NCBI GenBank assembly: GCA_016987375.1
Contig: PJRA01000361.1
Coordinates: 159,918-214,749, forward strand
DNA: 54,832 nt
Origin: Brachionus koreanus
Taxonomy: Eukaryota; Rotifera; Eurotatoria; Ploima; Brachionidae
Direction of reading: 5' to 3'
Shown: positions 46,218-54,832 of the stretch, one piece after another
Layout of the letters: each line of letters opens with the position of its first letter
Numbering within the stretch: position 1 is the first letter of the stretch
The notes under the pieces: generated by a model
Told to the model about the DNA's origin: nothing
The model's database searches: none
What the model saw: only the letters and a program-made list of their open reading frames with translations
Made by a program: the position numbers and the translations under genes

Positions 46218-47100
46218 TTAATTTCTGTTATTTAATTTAGAGCTAAGTAAATGTTTCAAATGAATTAAACTTTTTTTGCTTAGATTGAAGTTTTCCTTTT
46301 CGTTGCAATCATGACTGCTTTCTTTTGGTTCAAAACTTCTTGCTGGCTTTAGCATTGGCACAAGACTACTCGATTTTTTTGCTAGTGCGCCATCTATTTT
46401 TGCCTTGGTTGATTTTTTTCTTCGTCTAAACGATGCACGACTGAATTTTCTACTCTTCTAGAAAAAAAAATTCAAAGTAAAAATTAATCCAACTACATTT
46501 TAAAAAAAATTTAACATTTTCATTTTAAATTAATTTGAAAAAGTTTACTATTAAATTTTTTGACTAATTTTTAAAATTTAATTACCTTAAATTTTGATGA
46601 GTTTTTCGAACTAGTTATAGACAGTGAAGTAAATGAAAAATTGTTTGAATTATTTTTGACCAAATGTCCAGGATTAATCCACAGTTCGTCTTCAATTTTA
46701 TCGATTAGTTCTCTTAATTTTTCGTCCTGATCAACCTGTGTTAAATAGACACTTTTTAGAAGAACAAGTCCGAAGCTTTTGTCCGATTCATCATATTTTC
46801 TAATATCTACTTTACTCATTTTATCTAATTTTTTACGTCTTAGATCGTTTTTTTTATCCATCTCAAAAATGCTGTAATCAATTATCGGTCTTTCGAAAGT
46901 CTGTTCGACTTGGACAACATTTTCCTCATTGTTTAAATCAACCTCTGTCTCTTTATCTAAATCAACTTTATCAATCTCAGCTTCTGTCACCAAATTTTTA
47001 TCAATTTTCTTACCTTTAGCCCTTTTTTTCAATTGTTCAATTAATAAAAAAATTTTATTAAAAAATACTTTTTCTTTAAGAGTTTTTTTTTCGGTCTCAT
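46218..47100 (-). CDS. Lysine-rich protein of unknown function
   Basis: Three exons proposed: 47100-47069, 47021-46586 and 46457-46218, phases 2 and 0, giving 235 aa. The short first intron (GTATTT...AAAAAAAG, 47 bp) is needed because no Met precedes the open frame otherwise. N-terminal Lys-rich start MRPKKKLLKKKAKGKK, an acidic stretch (VDLDKETEVDLNNEE), a helical middle (KSVYLTQVDQDEKLREL), then a strongly basic motif FSRASFRRRKKSTKAK and a C-terminal helix LIHLKHLLSSKL. Looks nuclear and chromatin- or RNA-associated from composition alone. No family recognised. AAATAAAT follows the stop. The start lies only 103 bp downstream of the ICT1 stop. Confidence 0.6.
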
Positions 47101-47203
47101 TTTTTTTTTTTAAATTTTTTTATTTTATTTTTTTAAAGTAAATTGATAGAAAAATTTCCATGACAAATTAGAAAAAATTTTTATTTTTAATTAATAGATA
47201 AAT

Positions 47204-48017
47204 TTAATCATAATAATCACTAATACTATCATAAATAGGATGTCTTCGATGACTTTTTCTCTCGCTACGCGTTCGTTTGTCAACCAAACGACGACCATCG
47301 GAAATTTTTTTGCTAAAAAACAAAAATAAAATTTTTTTTTTCTAAAAATAAAACAAAAAAATTACTCAATTTGAATTTTTAATTTTTCATCTTCACTCAA
47401 TCCTTTAGGTTGAAAGCTAGCTTGATAAATCATGGATCTAATCTGCTCCATACAATCTGCCTGATTAAGCAGCATCTTACGAGTTTTTTCCGATCTGACT
47501 ATCAAATAGCCTTCCTTATTTATTCGATTTACTTGCTAAATAAATTTAAAATTTCTAAATTTAATTGATAAAAATTAAATTTTATCTAATTACTTTTTGT
47601 TTTAGCTTTGAACGGATCCATTCAGGTATCCAGTCAGATGTGTCTACATGAAACCGAACTTCGACCCCTGTCTGAGCTTAAGGTGTATGTATAATACAAT
47701 ATTAACAGTGATTTTATAATTTACTTTTGTTAACATGCTGGCCACCGGGCTTGGAACATGTTTTTTGGCTAATTATGAGCTTTTCTAGAAAAGTAAATAT
47801 AGTAAAAATGGCATTTGAAATTTTCTAGGCAAATACCTATTGGAATGTATCCGGAAAAGCTTTCTTTTGATTCTAATTTTAATTCAGGCTTGGCCAAAGT
47901 ATCTAGATTTGATTTTGGATAAAGTTTGTCCAAGCTAATTGAGCTTTTGTAGCCGTTTTGGCTTATTTGAACCAGTGTTCGGTTTAAAGTGGACAAACGA
48001 GTAAGTATTGAAAGCAT
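47204..48017 (-). CDS. MRPL58: Mitochondrial ribosome-rescue peptidyl-tRNA hydrolase ICT1 (mL62)
   Basis: Five exons: 48017-47837, 47784-47725, 47676-47594, 47535-47366 and 47312-47204. Phases join into 200 aa. An Arg/Ser/Leu-rich presequence starts MLSILTRLSTLNRTLVQ. The catalytic loop SKPGGQHVNK spans exon 2 (GGQ at 74-76) and is followed by TGVEVRFHVDTSDWI as in ICT1/ArfB. VNRINKEGYLIVRSEKTRK, NQADCMEQIRSMI and a basic C-terminal tail (DGRRLVDKRTRSERKSHRR) match the family. The basic tail enters the mRNA channel of stalled mitoribosomes. The second exon is only 60 bp. All catalytic features are intact. Confidence 0.93.
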
Positions 48018-48368
48018 ATGTAATATTTCTTAGTAATTATTTAGAAATAAAATTTAAATTTTCAAAATTTTTTATCTTATTATTGTATATAATAGAAGAA
48101 AAAGTAATCACCAAAATTAAGTTACTTTTTATTAGTTAAAAATCAAATAAATTTAAAAGAATTTTTTTTTTGATTCTTAACATTAATCTATTTGACTGCT
48201 TGAATTTTTCAAAAGGCATGCATAAAAACCATTTTTTTACAATATCGTATCTACTGACTTTTTTGTAATTTGTATGTCTCATGCCATATATTCATAGCAA
48301 TTTCTCAAGAGTCCGTTAATTGATTATGACCATGGCTACAAAGCAATTATTCTCAAAGTTCATAAAAA

Positions 48369-48960
48369 ATGGTTTCCTGTCACAACAAGTTCAGAGACTT
48401 CTTGATAAAATTCTGGAACAAAACTAAACGCGTCGGGCTAACTACCCGACCGTTCAAGACATTAGAAGTTACAAAGAAATCAAGAATGACGAAAGAAACT
48501 CAAGGGAGTAGTTGTATCATCCCAATGGACAATACAACGCCAGTCATGACGCTTGAGACTGAAAACCTTCGGGGAGGTAACAAGCAGAAAAATGGGATAT
48601 TTACGGCGAAACAAAGATGTAAAATCGGAACCTGGAATGTCAGAACCATGTCCGAAACATCAAGGTGTGCTCTGGCAGCAATGGTCATGGAAAAATATGG
48701 ATTGGAGGTTTTAGGTATTTGTGAAAGTCGCTGGACAGGATCAGGCCACATAAACAATAAAACATGGAGCTTCCTGTATTCTTGATCTGAAAACGCAAGA
48801 TTACATAATGGTAAATGGAGACAATTAATGTTCAGTGGCGAAATGAACATTGAAGTAGACAATAGAAAAATCGAATTCAGATAAAAAGGATGCCATCTGA
48901 GAAGTATAATAAAGATTGGATTATTAAACGAACAAAGCAAGGAATTGGTTCTATTGGAAT
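48369..48960 (+). pseudogene. RTE-like LINE 5' fragment (apurinic endonuclease N-terminus)
   Basis: 139-aa region with CKIGTWNVRTMSETSRCALA and EVLGICESRWTGSG, the first APE-endonuclease motifs (xGTWNVRTM, ExRWxGxG). It is broken by a TGA at 48783, with a continuing homologous trace (YIMVNGDN, RKIEFR, VLLEYDAV) to about 48960. It is the only fragment in the window that keeps a LINE 5' portion. Confidence 0.75.
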
Positions 48961-49044
48961 ATGATGCTGTATGAGCTTAGGTCTAGGAATTTTTTCTATA
49001 TTTAATTGAAGAGCCATCAATTGATTTGTTGAGAGAAGAATAGG

Positions 49045-49125
49045 CTTTCATATTTTAACAAGACAATGCCCTTTGTCATCGTGTCAAAATAGTGAAGGAA
49101 TGTTTTCAGAAGTTTTTGTTTTTTC
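49045..49125 (+). pseudogene. Tc1/mariner transposase fragment
   Basis: QDNALCHRVKIVKECFQKF follows a stop. This is the FxQDNAPCHxxxxVKxxF block containing the second catalytic Asp. Surrounding sequence is eroded. Confidence 0.6.
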
Positions 49126-49740
49126 AGAGTTGTTTTTTTTTTCCTTATTCATTTAATCATTTTAATTAATTTTAAAATAAAGTAATTCACAGACTTAGTG
49201 CGGTAAACCAGGGTATGTGTCATCAATTGTGTCTTTAATATTTATTCAATTAACTATTAAACTTCATTTGAATTATAAAAAACTTTAAAAATAAAACTAT
49301 ATATATATTATATCTTGTTGTCATAAATGATGCCAATAAGTGAAATATTTTCAGAAAAAAATTGATAAATTTAAATCATTATGATCAATTTTTATTGACA
49401 ATAAACTAAATTTTAAAAATTTTGAAAATAACAATACATACTGAAAATCTTGTATTTTTTATAGTTTCTTATGATGAAAAAGTAAGTTATTTTCTGCGTA
49501 ATCGCAGTGCAAAATTAAAAAAATTTAGAAATTAAATTTAAGCTACTTATTATTAAAGCAGTCAATAATTTCTAAAATTTCTAATCTGAAGACAAACTAA
49601 AAACTTTAAAAATTATAATAAAGTTTCGAAATTAAATTAAAAACAGAAAAGAAACAGAAAAACTAGGCGAAATTTTATATTCAAAAAAATTTCATTTCTT
49701 AGTAACACAAAATTTTCAATTGTGCAGAAAAAATCCAACA

Positions 49741-50442
49741 ATGCAAAGATTCGGCCCACTGAGTCAAATAGCCAACATAGTGGACAATCTATATTTGAGC
49801 AGCTATTTGGGAGTTAATGAGTATAATATAAAAAAATATGGTATCACATGTGTCATTTCTGTGTGCAAAGAAACACCCAGTATAAACATTGATAATGTCG
49901 AATCAGTCAAAGTAAACGTGCTTGACTTACCCAGTGAATCTTTGTTCGAGTATTTTGACTCTTTGGCTGACAAAATACAACAAGTAATTGTAGGTAAAAA
50001 AGGTTCATGCTTGGTGCACTGTGCAGCGGGAATAAGTCGATCAACATCAATAATTTTGGCCTACCTGATGAAATATCTTAAGATGAGTTTACGAGACGCG
50101 CACACTCTGACCAAATCAAAAAGGCCATTCATTCGACCCAATGTCGGATTTTGGAAACAATTGATTGCCTATGAGAAAAAGCTATTTAACAAAAATTCGG
50201 TTTTAATGGTCCATTCCGGTATTGGAGATATTCCGGATATATATGAGAACGAAGTTAAAAATATGATTGGGGGTGAAAACAAGACTGAATTGGCCGGGAC
50301 TTTAGCTGTACAGAAAAAATATGGGCCAGCTACACAGCCGATTCCAGAAGCTCACTTTGCCAACAGAAATAATCCAAAGATTGACTCAAGCTCTGCTTAT
50401 ACAACAACTTATCGAGCAAGTTTCCAGAATTTTACCAGATAG
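49741..50442 (+). CDS. Atypical dual-specificity protein phosphatase
   Basis: Single coding exon, 233 aa. ATG at 49741 is chosen because the upstream CAATTTTCAATTGTGCAG looks like a splice acceptor, implying a 5' UTR intron or trans-splicing. The DSP core covers 8-155: IVDNLYLSSYLGV opening, general-acid Asp in NVLDLPSE (D62), P-loop VHCAAGISRSTS (C94, R100), then AYLMKYLKMSLRDAHTLTKS and the RPNVGFWKQLIAYE block typical of the small DUSP14/18/21 group. There is no MAPK-binding or rhodanese domain. A C-terminal 75-residue extension is unrecognised and ends YRASFQNFTR. Active site intact. Confidence 0.92.
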   Translation: MQRFGPLSQIANIVDNLYLSSYLGVNEYNIKKYGITCVISVCKETPSINIDNVESVKVNVLDLPSESLFEYFDSLADKIQQVIVGKKGSCLVHCAAGISRSTSIILAYLMKYLKMSLRDAHTLTKSKRPFIRPNVGFWKQLIAYEKKLFNKNSVLMVHSGIGDIPDIYENEVKNMIGGENKTELAGTLAVQKKYGPATQPIPEAHFANRNNPKIDSSSAYTTTYRASFQNFTR

Positions 50443-50583
50443 AACACTAAAATTAGTTTTTTAATCTATTAGGTTTTAAAATTTTTATTTTCTTTTCAAC
50501 TTTAACAAGGTTTATTTGTTATTAAACACCAAAAAAAATTTGATTTTTAAAAAATTTAATATTTTCTTTTATTTTTTTCAAGT

Positions 50584-50742
50584 TTAAATGAATAATTTAT
50601 TCTTGGATTTACAAACGACACAGGAATGATGCATTTTTTTAAAGTTATCAGCTTTAATGTAAGATAGCAATTTTTCAAATAATTCTAGAGCATTTAGCTT
50701 GTATTTTAGAATTTTTTTTCTCATCAATTGTTCTAAATCCAT
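50584..50742 (-). CDS. Possible 52-aa small protein with CxxC
   Basis: Minus-strand frame MDLEQLMRKKILKYKLNALE, then a second helix (ELFEKLLSYIKADNFKKM) and HHSCVVCKSKNKLFI-stop. Amphipathic helix pattern plus a CxxC, convergent with the DUSP. It is too short to be sure and no family is recognised. Confidence 0.35.
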   Translation of the reverse strand: MDLEQLMRKKILKYKLNALELFEKLLSYIKADNFKKMHHSCVVCKSKNKLFI

Positions 50743-51325
50743 AAAAATTAGAAAAACTTTTTATGTCTGATCATGATAAAATCAAGGTGAGAACAAAATT
50801 TCATAAACAAACATTCAAATAAAGTTAAATTAGCGGTGTTGAAAACTTTTTTTTTTTTTCTGTAAAATAAAAATTTCTCGAATTATTTTTAGACATTAAA
50901 TTATAAAATTTAGTTTTTTCATTAGATTTTTTATTCTTATTTAAAAAAATTAAATTTGAAAAAAAAACACAAATAAAGCTAGTATGCCCGTTTGACATTA
51001 AATCTTGGATAAGGATTAAAATTTGTGCATATTTTTATGTAATAAGATTTTACTTAATTAGAGAACAAAATTAAAATAAAGTTTTGATTTAATTGAATTA
51101 GTGCTATTTCTTCCATTTTTGATATATATTTTTGCTGTTTGTGATATTTTTCTGAAATAAAAAATAAAAACTGAATTAGTTAATTCTTTATTTATTTTGT
51201 TATTTTTTTACTGAATTAGTGGAGATTTTTACTGGTATTGTGGTAAAATATTATTTTAGCTCCAAAAAAAATAGAGGTTCATAAACATTGAATAGACATA
51301 AAAAGTGATTTAATATGTGAAAAAT

Positions 51326-51489
51326 TTGAAATTAAACTAATATTTAGACTTTTCTTTTATATAAAATTCTGATTATTTAATCAAAAAAGATCATTAAATG
51401 GCTGATCCAGCAAGATGACAAGGATCTTTTTTGATTAAATAATCAGAATTTTATATAAAAGAAAAGTCTAAATATTAGTTTAATTTCAA
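51326..51489. repeat. Perfect 67-bp inverted repeat with 30-bp loop
   Basis: Arms 51326-51392 and 51423-51489 are exact reverse complements over all 67 positions (outer end TTGAAATTAAAC, inner end AAAAAAGATC). The 30-bp centre reads ATTAAATGGCTGATCCAGCA followed by AGATGACAAG. Mismatches begin immediately outside both ends. Confidence 0.97.
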
Positions 51490-51803
51490 TTTTTTAATTC
51501 CATTAGAAAATGATTTGGTTGCTCTCTTTTATTAGATTTTGAATTAATTAATTAATAGAAACAAAAAAATATACAGATTAAAATCAATTTAATTTGAATT
51601 CTATTTAAAAAAATTTATTAGAATCATAAATTCTACTAGAATTTATAAATTCTATATTTTATCAATAATTTAAAGAGAGAATAATAAATTAAAATAAAAC
51701 CGTGCAAAATCTGCATTAACATAAATATTCTGATAATATAAGCACAAAATCGATATTTTTCTATTAAAAAAATTTTTAAAAAATATATTTGAATACATAA
51801 AAC

Positions 51804-52850
51804 ATGAGTCCATTCAATTTGATTTTTATCCTAACTTTTGGCACTTTGGCATCAAGTAGACCATGTTCAAGAGCTCAAAGCAAATTTGTGCGCGAATACT
51901 TTGCTCGTTCATTGCTACCTGTATACCAAAAATACTCTCAGCCAATTCCAGAATCATGTCCGTTCTCGCCCATCCGAGACATATATCATTTTCACGAGAA
52001 CAACAAAACAAAACTAGACATACACAGATGGAAGTGTGAACTATGTGGCAAGTTGTTTGCCAAAGAGTCTGATTTGGACAAACATTTCGATAATAGACAC
52101 GAAAATACTTTGCAAACAGTAAGAAAAAACTAATTTTTTTGAACAATTTTACAAAATGTTTAAGGATAAAAGCTCAATATGTTTGGCAAATTATTGCCGG
52201 ATCTTTAGATGTGATGTTTTAAACAAACAAAGTGTTAAAAATTCTCAATGCCACGAGTCTACTTTGAAAATACTAAGAAATAAATGCCAAGAACACATTG
52301 ATTTTTGTGTGCCGAAAAGCGCTTCCCTAAGCATTCAAAACAAACTAACTAGTATTAAATTAAAAGTTAATTTCATTTTTTTTTGTAAATTATTTATTAA
52401 ATAGTTGAATTGAGAGACAAACTATGTTCGTTTCTAACATGCTCAAGACTTGGGGAATCGCCAGATTATATGGTTTAGTTTAGACTATGTTTCTTTTAAC
52501 AAGTGTCTTTAATTTTGTCTTTTAAAGCAAACTGGTACAAGTTTTTTGCAAGTTTTTGCTATCATATTTGTAATAGTTTTGTCAATTATTGCCTATGTTG
52601 TTATCAATTATACTGATCTAATGTAAATATGAGTTTTTAATTTTATTTTTTTTATTTGTTTTTTTTTTTCCAAAGATTTGATGAAAATGAAATGTTGAGT
52701 TTGAATGAAAAAATTCAGAATTATGAAACAATGAGACAACAAACTAGCAAGAATACAATCAGGTTTGATGAAAGTTTAAATGGAAAATTTTATGCAACAG
52801 ATAATTTAAGACAGAGAAAAGTCAATGAAAATTCAAATCATTTAAAATAA
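51804..52850 (+). CDS. Signal-peptide C2H2 zinc-finger protein with C-terminal membrane helix
   Basis: Four exons: 51804-52118, 52165-52365, 52528-52622 and 52676-52850. Phases join into 261 aa. Signal peptide MSPFNLIFILTFGTLASS; a Cys/Pro-rich segment; one C2H2 finger WKCELCGKLFAKESDLDKHF with C78, C81, H94, H99; a Cys-rich exon 2 (CLANYCRIFRCDV, CHESTLK, KCQEH, DFCVP); a membrane helix at about 178-200 (FLQVFAIIFVIVLSIIAYVV); and a short cytosolic Gln/Asn-rich tail. Signal peptide, lumenal C2H2 and TM together resemble a conserved but poorly named eukaryotic family also seen in plants (from memory, not checked). AATAAA lies about 25 bp past the stop. DNA binding is unlikely given the topology. 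Confidence 0.8.
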
Positions 52851-53456
52851 CTGTGTAAGAAAATTAATATTTACAAATAAAATTTTTAAATAAAAAAAAT
52901 GCTAATTTTTAAAAAAAATTTTACTCTGGCGGGAACTTGAGCCTCCCATTTAAAAAATTGAGTTGACTTTACCTTAAACACTCAATAGTTATCCCTGTAC
53001 AATTCCAAAATTTTATAATAATTCACTTTAAATTACACGCTTATTAAAAAAAAAATTTTGAATTTGAATTGAAAAATAAACTCTTCATTTCTTTTTTATT
53101 ATTGTCGATCCATGTTGTTTAATTAATTATCCTTGACTTTTATGCATCTTCTTTAAATAGAAATCCAAATCGATTCGAATTATTTTATTGAAAAAATGAG
53201 AATATTCGAAGAAAATTTACTTTGTGTTATAAGTAGAAAGTCATTCGTGCTTTTGAACTGATAAAAAACTTTTCTCAAGTTGCTTATTTAAAATATTTGG
53301 AATCACAAGAAGACACTTGAGAGTATGGGTACCCAGTAAAGAAAGAATTTCCAAATCAACATCAAAAAATACTCGTTCAAATTCTGGATAAACTAGTGTG
53401 GTGTCTTTCACAAAGACAACACAAAGTCACCATCTGATTTGATCAGCTTCTACTTA
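52851..53456. other. AT-rich spacer
   Basis: No gene seen. Possible eroded transposase words near 53330-53400 (NSG/KKEFPNQHQK-like) are too weak to call. Confidence 0.35.
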
Positions 53457-53559
53457 TTGTGACTGACTAACGCGCATACGCAGATATGGTTGCGATTAAG
53501 CAGTTATATCTGCCATCTCAGTATTTTAGTTTTTATTCGCTTGCGTTAGTCAATCACAA
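53457..53559. mobile_element. Short 103-bp hairpin element
   Basis: Outer inverted ends TTGTGACTGACTAACGC and (inverted) TTGTGATTGACTAACGC differ at one base. Nested inside is a perfect GCAGATAT...ATATCTGC stem at about 53480-53513. Non-coding and compact; probably a MITE or a structured relic. Confidence 0.6.
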
Positions 53560-53744
53560 AACTATTTAAATTTTAAAATCTAATTCGAACAACATTTTAT
53601 ACTTGTACTGAATAAACAATTTTATTTTTCACTTCGGCCTAAGCTTCAATATTTCTAATTTTTTAGAACGGCCGTTTTCATGTATTTTTTTAAATAATTT
53701 TCTTTACAAATAAAAAACCCTTTGGTAACGTGAGATATCACAAC

Positions 53745-54120
53745 TAGACCAACAGACTTTGAAATTTTAGAAGCTGAGCTAAAAAATTGGATTAAAGACA
53801 CACGAAATGCAGGTGGTTGTGTTTCAGGGAAATCGATTCAAAGAAGAGCACTTGAAATTAGCAATAGACATAGTTTAGCTCAATTTAAAGCATCAGAAGT
53901 GTGACTAAGAAATTTATTAAGAAGAAATAATTACATGTTGAGAAGGATTACTTCAAAAGGAAGGTGTTGACCGGAAAATTCATTAGAGACTATAAATAAT
54001 TTTCTATCAAAATGTGCTGATGAAACAACAGGTTTGGAAAGCGATGAAATATATTCAATAGATGAAACCACAATTTATTTGGATTCCCCAAATATTTTAT
54101 CCAAATCATTGATTACGTAA
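53745..54120 (+). pseudogene. pogo/Tigger-like transposase fragment
   Basis: DFEILEAELKNWIKDTRNAG, VSGKSIQRRALEI, LRRITSKGR, then ETINNFLSKCADE and DEIYSIDETTIYLDSPN. This is the CENP-B-type HTH followed by the first catalytic DET motif (xxxDETxIYxDxP) of pogo transposases. TGA/TAA stops interrupt it twice and it ends before the remaining catalytic residues. Confidence 0.75.
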
Positions 54121-54832
54121 AAATACATAAATATATTTATATTTACTTTTTGAAGAAAATTTGGTAAATTTATCTAGAAAATTTAATTTCTAAAATTAAG
54201 TAGTTGTAAAAAAAATTTTTCTGAATTAAGATTTTGAAATTTCGGTACTGTTGCGTCATTATTGACATATAGACCTATCAGTAAAAACAGTAACTCGTAG
54301 ATTATGTCTGATTCAATTAATAAATTCATTTTAGATACCTATGAAGTAGATGCTTCTTTATTTTTGGCTGTTAATCTTGACTTATGTGGTCGGTTGATTC
54401 GACCAGATTTAGAAAAAAAAGCTCAGTCTCAACAAGTCAAGCCATAACTTTAACTTACTTAAAAACAAATAAACTTATAAACTTTTATTTATAAACAAGT
54501 CTGGTCTAATGAAAGGTGAAAATGTAGTTAAAGTAAGAGGGATACAAGATTGGTTTAAAAATTTAAAAGTGGTAATAGGCTGCAGAATTGTAAGTCGATA
54601 CATATCTCTAACAAATTGAACAAATTGTGCTCCTAAACTGTCTAATTTAAATAACTCTTCAACTTCATGTGTCCTTCTCAAATAACATTAGCAAAAAATC
54701 TTTTTTCCCGCCTATTTTTTTTTATTCAAGATTGATTAATAGCTTTGTGATCAAACGATCAATGCTGAAATTTGCAACATTCAAGCTATCAATTTGATCT
54801 TTACTGATTTTATAAAAAAATTTAAAAAGCAT
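54121..54832. other. Unassigned end of window
   Basis: Two modest frames exist: a plus-strand one at 54304-54447 beginning MSDSINKFILDTYEVDASL, and a minus-strand one at 54475-54681 containing EVEELFKLDSLGAQFVQFVR. Neither shows splice context or a family signature. One may belong to a gene that continues beyond the window. Confidence 0.3.

Noticed and set aside
49720..49740. Upstream non-ATG start for the DUSP
   Set aside because: The extra seven codons overlap a splice-acceptor-like sequence; the ATG at 49741 is sufficient.
50764..50906. Short two-exon plus-strand ORF starting MSDHDKIK
   Set aside because: Although ATG and a GTGAGA donor are present, splicing to the next acceptor gives only about 14 codons before a stop.
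52156..52404. Independent 82-aa protein
   Set aside because: It is exon 2 of the signal-peptide C2H2/TM gene read through its donor site.

Overview
This is an AT-rich animal nuclear DNA window. It is clearly metazoan: there are spliced genes for POT1, BAP31, an ERI1-type exonuclease, ICT1/MRPL58, an atypical dual-specificity phosphatase, a cbEGF/trypsin type II membrane protease and two ADAM-like metalloproteinases. Introns are mostly 45-100 bp with GT-AG ends, intergenic DNA is close to homopolymeric A/T, and there are many 5'-truncated LINEs and small MITEs. The ShKT/EGF ADAM architecture, a long-ectodomain divergent GPCR and the composition fit a small spiralian genome such as a monogonont rotifer. 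That assignment is inference; no rRNA or mitochondrial marker is present.

Layout. 0.1-4 kb: an intronless FAD monooxygenase (+) and an intronless GPCR (-). 5-10.5 kb: BAP31 (+) and an ERI1-like exonuclease (-) among LINE remnants. 10.9-15.2 kb: POT1 (-), four exons with a 1.9-kb intron before its zinc-ribbon exon. 15.8-17.4 kb: LINE fragments, one ending in a 134-bp (TAG)n tract. 17.6-21.8 and 28.0-33.2 kb: two paralogous secreted ADAM-like proteases in the same orientation (-), separated by an unknown single-exon protein (+, 24-25.2 kb) and LINE debris. 33-39 kb: a gene-poor TE zone with a transposase pseudogene interrupted by two different MITEs. 39.4-45.2 kb: a two-exon transmembrane serine protease (+) whose 4-kb intron holds a LINE and two MITEs. 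46.2-48.0 kb: a lysine-rich unknown gene and ICT1 (both -). 49.7-52.9 kb: a DUSP, a possible 52-aa ORF, a perfect 67-bp inverted repeat and a signal peptide/C2H2/TM protein. 53-54.8 kb: a hairpin element and a dead pogo transposase.

The genes form no operon or pathway. The clearest theme is extracellular proteolysis: two ADAM-like enzymes with convertase sites and one membrane-anchored trypsin-like protease. The housekeeping genes (telomere end-binding, ER quality control, RNA trimming, mitochondrial ribosome rescue) look functional. Almost all exon structures below were reconstructed by hand from splice sites, reading-frame phase and family similarity. I found no tRNA, rRNA, CRISPR array or convincing new multi-gene system. 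The most unusual pieces are the perfect 67-bp inverted repeat, the nested TE locus at 37.2-38.3 kb, the two same-sized TTAA-flanked MITEs, and the divergent exon structures and domain content of the ADAM paralogues.
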